From positions 82,745-146,744 of the forward strand of contig CBINGZ010000009.1 of NCBI GenBank assembly GCA_966250335.1: a DNA stretch of 64,000 nucleotides, written 5' to 3'. Both the position numbers and the translations under genes were made by a program. Positions 27,039 through 37,600 of the stretch are shown here, piece by piece. Source of the DNA: OLB7 sp966250335. GTDB taxonomy: Bacteria > Bacteroidota > Ignavibacteria > OLB7. Every line of letters begins with the position of its first letter. The first letter of the stretch is position 1. Below the pieces are notes generated by a model that was not told where the DNA came from, did no database searches, and worked only from the letters and a program-made list of their open reading frames with translations.

Positions 27039-28053
27039 ATGAATCGCAGAGCCGTTCGGATCATTATTCCAATGCTTCTTCAGACCCTTGCCGTGACGGC
27101 ATCCCGGGCGCAGGGAACCGTCACCCCCAGCCCGAATCTTGTCCGGCTGACCGAGTTGTGGAGGAAGGCCGGGGGACCGGTTGAACGGTTCGGGGGAGGG
27201 ATCGGCGGGCGGGTCGATGTGAACGGGGATGGATACGGCGATTTCTTCGGCGACGGTCGTCCGATGATCGGATTCGGAGGGTATCGGGAGGATATGAGCG
27301 ACCCGAATCAGCCGCAGAGGTTCGACAGGTTCATGTTCCATGAGGTGAAATCGGGGGCGATTGCCGATATCGGCTACGACACCACCGGCGATCTGCGCTG
27401 CGTCGTCGATGCATACGCGATAGATCTCGATCGCGAACCGGGGGATGAGCTTGCAATCGTGGAATCGTGCGAGGGTGAAGCATCCGCATCGCTTTTTATA
27501 AAGGGGGAAAGGAATTCTCCCTGAAGAATCCGACAGCGACATTTGTCGACGACAGACAGCTCTTCGTCTCGACGGGACATGTCGAATTCGGAGATATCGA
27601 CGCCGACATCCGATTGTCCCTTCCGGACGCGTCGATCCCATCCCCCGGCGGGTATCTGAACGACCGGGAAAGGCGCTATGAGACCCTGCTCATGACCGGC
27701 AGCGCGCAGGGATTCTGGTTCAGCGGCGGCATCAACGGGGTCGACTCGCTCTACGATGCGGTCTACCCGGATGTCGATCAGGTATCGGAGGTCTTCGCGT
27801 TCAGGAGACCGATCGGAGATGTCAACGGTGACGGATGGGAGGATTTCGGAGCCGGCAACCCCGCCTTCTCGATCACCGACGGGGGAGCGTCGTGCATGAC
27901 CTGCTCGGTCGCACGGTCGCCGAGGGCCGGGTCGAGCCGTAGCGTGGGTCGGCCCTCTGGAAACCGGGGGAGATCGGGCCGGGCGCCTATATCGTATCGA
28001 TATACGATGCCGACGGTCTGCCGGTGACCGCCGTGAGCGTCGTGAAGCAGTAG
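27039..28053 (+). pseudogene. Decayed FG-GAP-like T9SS protein gene (two frameshifts, one in-frame stop)
   Basis: Three pieces of one protein lie in different frames. Piece 1 (27039-27524) begins with a signal peptide (MNRRAVRIIIPMLLQTLAVT) and contains VDVNGDGYGDFFGDG, an FG-GAP-like calcium-binding loop. Piece 2 continues in another frame from about 27494 (FYKGGKEFSL ... IGDVNGDGWEDFGAGNP); the shift lies in the TTTTT or GGGGG run near 27493-27507. Piece 3 (HDLLGRTVAEGRVEP, in-frame TAG at 27940, then LWKPGEIGPGAYIVSIYDAD, stop 28051) is the end of a T9SS sorting domain, though its first part is missing. Frameshifts, the stop and the shortened sorting domain together mark a pseudogene. Sequencing error at homopolymers could explain the first shift but not the TAG. 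Confidence 0.8.
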
Positions 28054-28066
28054 CGGCGGGGCCGGG

Positions 28067-31000
28067 TCATGCGACACGTGCTGTCAGCCGTTCGGCCTCG
28101 GCCCGTCGGTTCATCGTTCTGAGAGCTTCCGCCAGAAGGTCGGCGAGCTCCTCGTCGCCGGGGAGCGCCGCGACTCCCGGGCGGAGCACCCGTTCGGCCC
28201 CGTCGGGATCGTCGCGCCGCAGCGCGAGCCGGGCCGTGTTCAGGGTCGTCGCCCGCAGGCGGTTCTCCAGATCCTCCCGCATCGCCTCGAAGAATCTGTC
28301 GTAGAGCCCCGGAAACGGCGTCCTGCCGTCGATGATCTCGAGCGCCTCGGTGATCGCGGGGACGGCTCGCGCCAGATCTCCGTTGAAGAGATGTCGATCG
28401 GCCCGTCGTGCGAGAGCGTCGGCTTCCAGCAGGTCGATCCGGACACGCCCGGTGTTCAGACGAGGTGTATCGGAGTCGGTCAGCACCGCGTCGGCGCCCA
28501 GCGCCTCGCGCAGACGGAAGACCGTCAGATTCATCACCTTCCTCGGATGCTCCACCGTCCCCTCCTCTCCCGCGATCAGTTCGATGAAGTCGTTGTGGGA
28601 GAGAGGATGCGTCATCATTCTGTCGGCCGTCATCAACCCCAGCAATGTCCGCATGCGGGCGCCGCGCAGCGGGTCGACCTCTCTTCCCGGACGAACGATT
28701 CCGATCGTGTCGAGCATCGAGACCTCGATCCGCGCGTCCGATTCCGTCGCGAGTCGCGCGCGCCGTTCCCGTTCCATCGCCTCGGCGCGTGAGAGGAACG
28801 ATCCGATCGAGGCGGCGTCGAGATACGTTCCGTACCGCTCGATCAGCAGCCTGATGTAGACGAAGAGGGAGCGTTCCGCCAGCCACTCCAGCCATCGCCG
28901 GAGCGCCGACCCGACGATCGGCGCGGCGCGTTCCGCCAGTTCGGTTCCGTACGACGATTCCCGGCAGCGTTCGATCAGCGCGATGATCGCATGCAGATAG
29001 ACCATGGTTGGCAGCCTCACGATATCCCGTTCGAAGAATTCCGCGAACGAACGGAGCGCCGTGTCGACCTCGGCGCGCTCCTCCAGCACGTCGATCATGG
29101 AGAGGAGCAGAGCGTGAAGCGGAGCCGGCAGATCGCCCCGCGATGCGTCGAGATCTTCCCGCATCCCCGATGCGTCGAGGGAGAGGACGTTCATCTGGAG
29201 CCGCTGGAGCGAGAACGCCTTCTGAAACTCCACGCCGGGGGAGAGGGGGCGGCTCGATATCTCCTTCAGCCATGCGGTCTCCCCCCGCATCAGTCCCACG
29301 GCGATAAGAGCGATGGAGACGATCATCGCCGTCTTCCCTTCGCGATGGACGAATCGATCGTGCAGCTCCCGGATATCGGTCTCGACCCTGGTCAGATCCG
29401 GTTCGAAGCCGGAGAGGGCGATCGATCGCATCGAGAGGATGTTCAGCATGCCGTATCCGTTCGCCTCGAAACCTGCAAGCTGTCGGGCGAGCGCCGTTGC
29501 CACCTCCGCCGCGTCCTCCAGCCGTCCGGTGAATCCCAGAAATCGGCACCGCGCCACGGCCGTGGCCTCATGTTCGGGCCCGAGCTCCCGGATGAGCGCC
29601 CCGAGCTGCTCGCGGCGAAGCTCCATTTCCCCGCGGCTCTCATAAAGGTTGAGGAAGGATAATCGGAGCGCGTTGATTTCCGTACGGTACCTGTCGAACC
29701 GCGATCGATCGGCCATGAACTCCATCAGACCCTGTTCGAGTCTCCGAGCGGCCGGGGGATCTCTCTGTATCGTAATGAGTGCCATCATTTTGAGATAGAG
29801 AAGATATTCGCTCCCCGCTCTCAGTTCCGGGAACCTTGCCAGCATCGATTCGATGTCGCCGGCGATGAGGTCGGAGACGTTCACGACCGGTCCCATCCAG
29901 ATACGGGAGTTGTACATCGCGAATCGATAGGATGCCATCTCCGCCGAGGTCGGATCGGCGGTGAGCCGGTCGAGGCGTTCGTACGTCGGCTGGTAGTCGG
30001 GATCGGTGAAGGATCGCCGGCGGGTGATGAGGTGAGCAAGGAGGAGTTCGGCTTCCATCAGGTCCCGATATTCGGGCCACAGATCGGGTCTGCCGTTGAG
30101 GATCGTCCCCGCCGCCTCTGCCTGGTCGACGGCGGATCGCCACCCCGGTCCCTCGTTCAGATGATGAGAGATCACACATATCCGATGGAACGCCAGGCGC
30201 AGATCCTCCGGGTCGGTCCCGTCCGATCGGATCATCTCGCCGACGTACTGGGTCGGGACAAGAGAATAGAGCGGCATGTTCCGCGCCACGGCCCGCGCCA
30301 GACGGGGCCACGACGGCGGCCCTTCCGCCAGCAGCTCTCTATGGAGCAGGGTGTGGGTGAAGGAAAGAAGGAGCGAGCCGCTCGTCGGCGTGGGATAATC
30401 GCACCTCCTGTCGAACGGTCTCCCCGCCTCGATGAAGCCGACCAGCGGCATGACCGGTCGTTCCATCGTCGATACGATCTGTTTGTCGATCAGCCGCGCG
30501 AGCATGGCGTCGGCATCCGGCAGCAGCATCTCCGCCGTCTCACGCGCAAAGACTTCACCAAGATGAGCGAGCGCCGCCGCCGCGTTCTTCTCCTCCGGCG
30601 TCAGATGTCCCATCAATCCCTTCGCGAACAAACTGACCTTCCGTCGCGCCACATGCGTGAAGAGGGGGTCCGCGACGACGGCGCCGTGATCCCCGAGCGT
30701 AAGCGCGCCGGATTCCACGACCCCTCTGAGCGCGGAGCGGACGGCGAGGCTGTTGCCGCCGGTGGTCTCCAGGAGCCGTTCGATCAGATGACTATCGGCA
30801 TCCGATCCGAATACACGGAGCCAGAGATCGGTCAGATCGGCGCGGCCCAGTCCCCTCAGATCGATCCGTTCGACCGTGAGATCCTCCAGCAGCGGCCCCA
30901 TGTTCACTCCCGTCGGCCGGGCGGCACAGAGTATCGCAATAGGATCGTCCGCGATCGAGCGGACCAGGTTTTCCAGCAGGCGCCTCCCTTCGGCTTCCAG

Positions 31001-31402
31001 AAGATGGAGATCCTCGAGAACCAGGAGCGTCCTTCGCAGGCGGCTCAGGCGGCGCAGCTCCTCCGTGACGGCGGTCGGGCCTCTCCCGGGCTTCCGCGCG
31101 GGGAGGCGTCTCCGGATCTCCGATGTCGTCACGGCGCGTCCTATCAGCTCCACGATATCGGTGGAGGAGTGGGGATAGAGCTTGGCGTGAACCACCGCGC
31201 CCCCCGCCCGTTCGATCGCCGGGAGCGTCTCCTGCAGCAGTCGGCTCTTCCCGACGCCCGCCTCCCCGGTCATCAGCCCCAGGTATGCGCCGTCCGCATA
31301 GCGGGAGCGGTCCCAGAACGCCGTCAGCCGTGAACATTCCTCAAGCCGCCCGACGAACGGGAGGGGGGCGTTCAGATCGTATATCTGTCGTGGATGATTC
31401 AT
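28067..31402 (-). CDS. STAND-type ATPase transcriptional regulator, paralogue of 5203-8583
   Basis: 1,111 residues from ATG at 31402; a TTG at 31414 would add four residues. The domain order is the same as in the other copy: PFVGR at 15-19, Walker A GEAGVGKS at 46-53, Walker B LLVLEDLH near 129-136, a long helical region, then a winged-helix part beginning near 895 (DPLRGARMRTLLGLM ... VFRLREALG) and a BTAD-like tail (PFPGLYDRFFEAM). The two proteins align along their full length, but identity looks moderate by eye, so the duplication is not recent. It is likely an ATP-dependent transcription switch that senses an unknown signal. The neighbouring T9SS genes on both sides could be targets (inference). 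It ends 13 bp from the pseudogene on the other strand. Confidence 0.8.
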   Translation of the reverse strand: MNHPRQIYDLNAPLPFVGRLEECSRLTAFWDRSRYADGAYLGLMTGEAGVGKSRLLQETLPAIERAGGAVVHAKLYPHSSTDIVELIGRAVTTSEIRRRLPARKPGRGPTAVTEELRRLSRLRRTLLVLEDLHLLEAEGRRLLENLVRSIADDPIAILCAARPTGVNMGPLLEDLTVERIDLRGLGRADLTDLWLRVFGSDADSHLIERLLETTGGNSLAVRSALRGVVESGALTLGDHGAVVADPLFTHVARRKVSLFAKGLMGHLTPEEKNAAAALAHLGEVFARETAEMLLPDADAMLARLIDKQIVSTMERPVMPLVGFIEAGRPFDRRCDYPTPTSGSLLLSFTHTLLHRELLAEGPPSWPRLARAVARNMPLYSLVPTQYVGEMIRSDGTDPEDLRLAFHRICVISHHLNEGPGWRSAVDQAEAAGTILNGRPDLWPEYRDLMEAELLLAHLITRRRSFTDPDYQPTYERLDRLTADPTSAEMASYRFAMYNSRIWMGPVVNVSDLIAGDIESMLARFPELRAGSEYLLYLKMMALITIQRDPPAARRLEQGLMEFMADRSRFDRYRTEINALRLSFLNLYESRGEMELRREQLGALIRELGPEHEATAVARCRFLGFTGRLEDAAEVATALARQLAGFEANGYGMLNILSMRSIALSGFEPDLTRVETDIRELHDRFVHREGKTAMIVSIALIAVGLMRGETAWLKEISSRPLSPGVEFQKAFSLQRLQMNVLSLDASGMREDLDASRGDLPAPLHALLLSMIDVLEERAEVDTALRSFAEFFERDIVRLPTMVYLHAIIALIERCRESSYGTELAERAAPIVGSALRRWLEWLAERSLFVYIRLLIERYGTYLDAASIGSFLSRAEAMERERRARLATESDARIEVSMLDTIGIVRPGREVDPLRGARMRTLLGLMTADRMMTHPLSHNDFIELIAGEEGTVEHPRKVMNLTVFRLREALGADAVLTDSDTPRLNTGRVRIDLLEADALARRADRHLFNGDLARAVPAITEALEIIDGRTPFPGLYDRFFEAMREDLENRLRATTLNTARLALRRDDPDGAERVLRPGVAALPGDEELADLLAEALRTMNRRAEAERLTARVA

Positions 31403-31860
31403 GACGATTCGCAATCGATGTCTCTCTTAAGATCGAAACAGGATGGTCGGTATGAAACCGTGTTCCTCTCCGATCGAAACCGCTCCGCGATACATTGAAG
31501 CGGTATGCCTGCTCGGTTCCGGCGTCGACATCCGGGATGCAACAGTCGTGCCGTCTCCGTGCGCCGGTTGGCGCATGAAAGTACCTATAAGGACAGGAAT
31601 CCGGGAGAGATCCTTACCGGCCGTCGTTTCCGGGCTCGACCCGATATTCGCTTCGGACAGTGCCGGACCGTGAGAGGGTGTGTATGGGGGGAGAAGGGGA
31701 TGAAGTCTACGGAGTGCGGAAATGGTGGTTCGGAGTTGTCGGCAGGCCGTCGAGCTACCGTGTTTGGTGGATGATAGATCGGATCTCCGGACTACTCCGG
31801 CACGACGATTGAGGTGAACAGGGGACGACCGGTTCTGCACTCTCCGGTCGCCCTGACCCG

Positions 31861-31895
31861 GGCGCCCCCGTCTGCACCCTTCGGGGGCGCCTTTT
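31861..31895 (+). terminator. Rho-independent terminator on plus strand with no plus-strand gene upstream
   Basis: Perfect 10-bp stem: GGCGCCCCCG at 31861-31870 and CGGGGGCGCC at 31882-31891, with an 11-nt loop, followed by TTTT. The T run is on the plus strand. Genes on both sides are on the minus strand, so the terminated transcript is not explained by any gene I can see. Confidence 0.7.
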
Positions 31896-31940
31896 CTACT
31901 CCACGACCGGAGCCGTTCGTTGTAGAGTCTAGAGTTTCTG

Positions 31941-31966
31941 CCGCGGATCGCGACGACGATCCGCGG
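31941..31966 (-). terminator. Inverted repeat after the T9SS gene at 32002
   Basis: Perfect 10-bp arms CCGCGGATCG (31941-31950) and CGATCCGCGG (31957-31966) with a 6-nt loop. It lies 36 bp past the stop of the minus-strand gene at 32002. There is no T run, so it may be a Rho-independent-like 3' end stabiliser rather than a true terminator. Confidence 0.4.
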
Positions 31967-32001
31967 CTCGGCTGCGGCAGGGGAGATCCCTTCGCCCGGT
32001 T

Positions 32002-33765
32002 CTATCGCTGGCGGATATGGAGCGGAAGGTGGAAGACCTCCCCCGATTCGGGGACCACACGTACCATGTAGAGACCCGGGGCTTCGCCCTCCGCCTGCAG
32101 GGGAACCTCGGCCGTCCCCTCGACGTAGGTTTCCACGGGAGTCGAGATCCTTCTCCCAAGCATATCGTAAAGCGAAACTGTGAAGGTGCCGTGCCCGCTG
32201 ATCGTCACGCGAGCTTCATCCGGTCCGGCCGGATTCGGAGTCACGGAGACGATATCCCCGGTTTCCGAAACATCGATGCCCGATGTCGTCTGCATCCTGA
32301 ACGTAGAGAAGACGGTGTCGCGTCCGATGCCGTCGGATGTGACCAGGACGGTCATTCCGTACACCCCTTCGAGGGTGGGATGGAACCGTGCAAGGTCGAG
32401 CGTCTTCTGCTCCAGCGGCGGCAGATTGAACGGAGTGGGATTGCTTCTGTAGAGCCTTGTGCCCGCCATGTCGGTGATCGCCACCGATATCGTCACGAGG
32501 GATGCCAGCTCCTCGCCGCCGTTGTTCACCGTCACCCTGATCGGAACGCCCTCCTTCAGCAGATGGATGCTTTTATCGGCAGGGCTGTAGGAGAGCTCCC
32601 CCTCGGTGACCAGCCGCACGTAAAAGCCTCTGCCGCTGTCTTCGACCACCCGGTAGGTCCAGGTGGTGCTGTCGAACGGCACGGCGCGATGGAACAGACG
32701 GTAAGTGATGCGATACGTTCCGGTATCCTGCTGAGTGATGTTGCTGACCCCTATCCGAACGGTCGGCTGCGCTTCGATCTTGTGGGTGTTGATCTGCCAG
32801 GAGCCGACCCGGGTTCCGGCGGAGTTGACGATCTCGGCGACGAGTGACGTGCCCGGCATATCGGCAAGGGCGTTCGGGTTCCGAATCCCGGCGATGACGG
32901 AATATTCGACCCCCTTGCGCTGAAGGGAGCCGGCCCACGGCACTGCCGTGGTGTCGCCCGGTTCGACAAGTCGTATATCGATATTCGACGGTTTCGTGTA
33001 GTTCACGCCGAAGCATCCGCTGAGGGTATCCGACAGTTCGGGTATGCTGAGATTGATCCTGAAGCACTTCGAGTAGCCGCTTAAATCTCGCAGCTGGATA
33101 TGCGGAAGAATCACCTCCCGGGTGGCTCCCGGCTCCATATTCGTCGAGACGTGGGACATAGAGGACTCGAACCGTCCGTCGTTTCTATATATCGCCAGGT
33201 TGACGGTGGCGTTGGGGACCGTGACGTTCCGTTCGTTGGTGATCCAGAGGCGTACCGGAATCGAGTCCTCGCTCCCGTATGTCGTGCCGCCGACCGGGGT
33301 GAAGTCCTGCTTTTTCGACTTCGTGAAGAGAACCTTCCCCTTGATGTCGGCCGTCGTTCTGAACGTCCAGCCCAGGGAATCGTATGAGCCGTCCATCTCG
33401 CTTGCGATGATCAGTTCGACCCGGTGCAGCCCCGTATCGGTCGGCGTAAAGGCCAGTTGCGACTGGATCTGCTTCTCATCCCAGGCGCCCGTGAGCGGAA
33501 TCGTCGTCTCATATTTACTGATCTCTCCATGATAGACGCGGGCCGTCATGGTATAGTCCTCCGCCGCATCGATCGCCTTCTTGCTCATGTGCGTTCCGAT
33601 AAAGAAGGGGATGCCGACCCCATAGAGCGCTCCGGGGACCGGGCTCTGCCACAGCTCGGGGCGCATGACGATACGGGGCGTCCGGGCCCCGGCATGAGCC
33701 GTGGCGGCGATAAAGAGGAGGAGCAGCAGACCGAGGCGAATGGTAGGGAGTAGGATCTTTTTCAT
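32002..33765 (-). CDS. Secreted T9SS protein with repeated beta domains
   Basis: 587 residues from ATG at 33765. The signal peptide is MKKILLPTIRLGLLLLLFIA. The mature protein starts with RIVMRPELWQSP, a motif shared with the short neighbour at 33762-34244. The central region (about 60-480) is made of beta-rich units with CARDB-like phrases such as TVNNGGEELASLVTISVAI. The last 80 residues form a T9SS sorting domain: VTPNPAGPDEARV, LYDMLGRRIS and PGLYMVRVV. No catalytic motif was found. It is probably a structural or adhesive surface protein. The ATG overlaps the stop of the upstream mini-paralogue by 4 bp (ATGA), so the two are translationally coupled. Confidence 0.85.
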   Translation of the reverse strand: MKKILLPTIRLGLLLLLFIAATAHAGARTPRIVMRPELWQSPVPGALYGVGIPFFIGTHMSKKAIDAAEDYTMTARVYHGEISKYETTIPLTGAWDEKQIQSQLAFTPTDTGLHRVELIIASEMDGSYDSLGWTFRTTADIKGKVLFTKSKKQDFTPVGGTTYGSEDSIPVRLWITNERNVTVPNATVNLAIYRNDGRFESSMSHVSTNMEPGATREVILPHIQLRDLSGYSKCFRINLSIPELSDTLSGCFGVNYTKPSNIDIRLVEPGDTTAVPWAGSLQRKGVEYSVIAGIRNPNALADMPGTSLVAEIVNSAGTRVGSWQINTHKIEAQPTVRIGVSNITQQDTGTYRITYRLFHRAVPFDSTTWTYRVVEDSGRGFYVRLVTEGELSYSPADKSIHLLKEGVPIRVTVNNGGEELASLVTISVAITDMAGTRLYRSNPTPFNLPPLEQKTLDLARFHPTLEGVYGMTVLVTSDGIGRDTVFSTFRMQTTSGIDVSETGDIVSVTPNPAGPDEARVTISGHGTFTVSLYDMLGRRISTPVETYVEGTAEVPLQAEGEAPGLYMVRVVPESGEVFHLPLHIRQR

Positions 33766-34244
33766 AATAACCTGCTGAAATGTTGCAGAGTAGAGAGAGG
33801 AATGATCGAGAGAGGTTTTGCCCGTTCCCCTGAAATCGGGTTATCGGGCCGCGCCAGCCCCTCGACACGCACGGGAACCCGCGTCCGGGCATCGACATCT
33901 ACGGAGACCGGTTCCGCTGCCTGTCTGCCAAGAATATCGTGGAGAGATATCGTGAAGTGTCCATCTTTTCCGATCTCCACGGTCATCCGGTCGTCATCGA
34001 TCACAGGGTTCGGAGACACGAGGGCAACCGGCTCCATATCCGAGTATGCATCGGTCGACAAGATTGAAGTCTCGATCCTGAATTCCGATTCGAGGAGTTC
34101 CTGACCCGGCGCCGCGGCGTTCGCCGTCGGTTTCGACCAGACCTCCGGGCGCATTACCATTACCACCGTGGACGACTGCGCGTGCGCGGCGAATGCAATG
34201 AAGAGGAACTGAAGAAATGAGAGGAGAATTGCAGAGCGTCGCAT
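33762..34244 (-). CDS. Mini-paralogue of the T9SS protein at 32002 with its central region missing
   Basis: 160 residues from ATG at 34244 (MRRSAILLSFLQFLFIAFAA); the frame extends nine codons further to 34271. It has a signal peptide, then VVMVMRPEVWSKP, matching RIVMRPELWQSP of the 587-residue neighbour. It then goes almost directly to a sorting-domain-like region (VSPNPVIDDDRM, FTISLHDILGRQ), which matches VTPNPAGPDEARV and FTVSLYDMLGRR in the neighbour. About 430 central residues are absent. The final strand of the sorting domain (PGLYMVRV in the neighbour) is not recognisable; the tail reads RPDNPISGERAKP instead. It may be a remnant of a tandem duplication or a small secreted peptide in its own right. 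Confidence 0.6.
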   Translation of the reverse strand: MRRSAILLSFLQFLFIAFAAHAQSSTVVMVMRPEVWSKPTANAAAPGQELLESEFRIETSILSTDAYSDMEPVALVSPNPVIDDDRMTVEIGKDGHFTISLHDILGRQAAEPVSVDVDARTRVPVRVEGLARPDNPISGERAKPLSIIPLSTLQHFSRLL

Positions 34245-34665
34245 TCTTACCATAAGATAATTATTGAACATGATACGATATATCTATGCTGGAAGCGGCT
34301 TGCCGACATCCGGACGATGAAGGATGGAATCAGTCCCCGCGAACAACCTCCTAACCCGTTTCGGGGATAGTTTGTTAGCGAACGTCCGGGCCCGGTGGCC
34401 TGGGGACCCATCCGAAAAACATCTTGTATGTATCGCGAATGTCCCCTACATTGACGGCCGTTCGTGTCACTCTACGCGATAGAATAATCGGTCAGGAATG
34501 ACCAACGGGGGGATCATGCCACGACTCGTTGTTCCCGCTTTCGCCGCAGTTTCGTTTTCAAGCCGCCATCTCCGTCACGGAATCCCCGGTTCACAGCAGT
34601 AACGCAGAGACGTACGTCCGCATCCCCTTATCCGGTAACGTTTCATTCAATGGAAGGGCCGGTCA
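34245..34665. other. Divergent intergenic region of about 420 bp
   Basis: It separates the minus-strand T9SS pair from the plus-strand GMC gene and should contain both promoters. A 34-codon frame at 34498-34602 has no support. No operator, riboswitch or RNA gene was recognised. Confidence 0.5.
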
Positions 34666-37600
34666 ATGATTCCTTTCTTCCACCTTCGCGGGTATCCGGG
34701 CGTCGATCCGCTCGACCATGTGTCGCAGACCGTCCGGACCGTCGTTCCCATCGTCGTCACCGCCGTCATCAGCACGGCGCTCGTCTACGCGCTCGATCCG
34801 GGGCTCCGTCTTGTGCAGTTCGTCTCGATCTGGATGATGATTGCGGAAGTCGTGGGGTACTCGCTCTTCGTCGGGTTCGTTTCGGTGTCGATACGGAAAT
34901 CGAGCTCGATCGTGCAGTCGGTGCTCATCCTGATTCCGATATTTCTCCTGGAGTTTTATCTGCAGTCGCATGTACGTGAGGAAGGAGGGAACGCGCTCTG
35001 GGTCTACTACCCCGGAACGTTTATCGATGCGATACGATTTCTTCCGCTTCGATTCTTCCTCACGATCGGGTTCGACGCCGTGCTGATCGGCCCGGGATGT
35101 CTCTGGCTGAGCCGGTTGCTCGTCACGATGTTCCGTACCGGGGAAGAGAACAAGGAGTGGGAGCTTGCGCGGAAGAAGCTGGAAACGCCCGTTCCGTCGG
35201 CTCCGGAATGGGGGGATGAAATCGTGCCGAAGCCCGCGCGAAGCCGGCAGTTCCGGGTTCTGAGACTTCTGGGGATCGGCTATCTCATCTATCTCCTCTT
35301 CCTCTTCGTCGGAGCGTTCGGCGCCTCGTCGTGGCCGGAACAGGTCCGCAATCTGTTCGATACCGTCTTCGCCAATCCCTTCACCGGTGTCTCCACATTT
35401 TCGAAGATCGGGTTCATGATCGTGCTGGCGTTTACCGCGGCGTACAACCCGCGGATTCGCTGGCATGCCACGCTTGTGCTCCTTGTCGGGCATCTGATGT
35501 CGGTGGTGATGTCGCTGATCTTCTATCTGGTCGGGGAAGCGCCGCCGGCGCAGCATCAGTTTCTGCTGATCTCGGCAATCGTCGATGTCGTGATGGTTGC
35601 GCTCTTCGCCTGGATCATGATTACGAGCAGTGCGGATCGGTATCGGATGGAACAGGAGCTTACCTTCCCGTCAACATTTTCCCTTCCGGCGCAGCTTATG
35701 CGCATGGGATTTCTCTTCGTCGGTATTCTTGCCGTTGCTCTGACCGCCGCGATTCTGCTCGTCCGTTTCTACGGCGATCGGAGCACGGCGATCGGCGCGA
35801 TCTTCGGCTCGCCCGATCCGGCGCTTTCCAACGCAATCACCATGTACAGTGTGATTGCGCTGCTCGGTTTTCTCATGGTCGGGTTGAGCAGGCTTCGAGA
35901 TTTCCTGATGCAGGTTCTCCTGTTCGGATTCATGCTGACGATTGTGACAGGGGTGCCGTGGCTTCTCTTCTCCGAGGCGGTCGTCAGGGAGGCGGGAGAG
36001 CCGGAGGTCAATGTGACCCCCTGGTTCGTCGGCAATCTGGTGCTGACCGCCGTGATCTACGGCGCGCTGGTCGGCCTTCGAAAAATGAAGTACGATGTCG
36101 ATTATTCGATCACGTCGTTCAACCCGTCGAGCGCCAGAAGCGTGCTGGCGATGCATGATGCGATCTTTGGGCATCCGAAGGAGACGAACCCCGACGAGAT
36201 CGAGCGAAGCTCCGATGTCCTGCAGTCGATCGACAGATATGTCGGCACGATCCGGGGTCGCAAGCGGGGACTGCTGAATTTTCCCTACTGGATGGTGGAA
36301 AATCTCTTCAACGTCCTCTTCGGCCTGCGGCCTTCATTCTCCACGATGTCGACCGAGGAGCGGAAATATTTCCTGCGGAGATATCTCATCAGACGTCCCG
36401 AGGAACGACGCCGGGCATGCATGCCCGAGCTTGCCGATTTCGCACGTGACATGTCGACGGCGGCTCATGCCATTCTCATGTTCGCGACATATTCGCAGTT
36501 GAAGCGACACAGACTGATCGGATATGTCCCTCCGGGCGCCCGCGACAGGTTGCAGAGCGATTGTGTCGATACGCCCCCTCCGTTTACCAGGGTTGCCGAT
36601 CTTCCCGTCGATCATAATTCCCCGGAAAACTGGAAACGGACGTCGGCCGCTTCATGCAGAATTCCCGCGCCGCGTGTATCGACACCGGTCGATGAACCTG
36701 CGATCCCATCGGAGGTCGATTTCGTGGTGATAGGCTCCGGTCCGGGAGGAGCGGTCATGGCATATCGTCTTGCGCAGTCACATCCGGGAGCGTCGATCCT
36801 GATCGTCGAGCGTGGCGCACGCTACTCGCCGTTGCAGGATTTCAACGATCGGGAAATGGAGATGATGCCGAAACTCTACAAGGAGGGAGGCCTGCAGCAG
36901 ACCAAGCGCGCCGATATGTTCGTGCTTCAGGGAGAATGCGTCGGCGGCGGCAGCGTCATCAACAATGCCATCTGCTACCCGATGCCGAAGCATGTGGAGC
37001 GGATATGGTCGGGAGAGTATGGAATAAATCTGGCGGGGCTGGATGCGGAGTATCGGAAAATAGCAGAGGAGCTCAATATTACTCCTCTCTCTCAGGCCGG
37101 CATCAATAAAAGGATGGAGGAACGATTCGTCCGTGGCGTCAACGGATACAACCGGACATTGAGCGACGGTCAACTCAATCTGGTGAGCGCCTCGCTCGCC
37201 AACGCATCGGGCGGGATCGGCGACGGGCTCTGGAATATCGGGAACCATTACCTCCGTAAGCGATCCGTTCTCGAGACCTACATCCCGTGGGCCGAGGCGC
37301 GTGGGATGATCGGCGGCAAGGGGGACGAGCGCGTGCGGGTCGTTTCCAACACCTCGGCCGTGCAGTTCTTCTCCGACAGGGGGAGAGCGACGGCCGTTCA
37401 GCTTCAGGTCGGCACGGGAGAATTGAAGAAGGTAACGGTGCGCAGGGCGGTCGTGGTGGCGTGCGGAGTTATTTCCAGCAGTCATTTTCTGATGCGCAGC
37501 GGTGTCAGGAAAAACGTTGGGTTGAGGATGAGCTGCAATTTCGCCTTCCCGTTTCTTTTTGAGGTTGACGAGATTATCAGAGGCTTCGACGGCGAGCAGA

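Larger units (their letters stand above)
31403..32001. other. 600-bp region without a gene; contains two strong inverted repeats
   Basis: No convincing coding frame was seen on either strand. The right part holds a terminator-like hairpin at 31861-31895 and a second inverted repeat at 31941-31966, listed separately. The promoter of the regulator at 31402 (minus strand) must lie in the left part, but no motif could be named. Confidence 0.5.

Noticed and set aside
34498..34602. 34-codon frame in the divergent region before the GMC gene
   Set aside because: Too short, with no motif or conserved context to support it.
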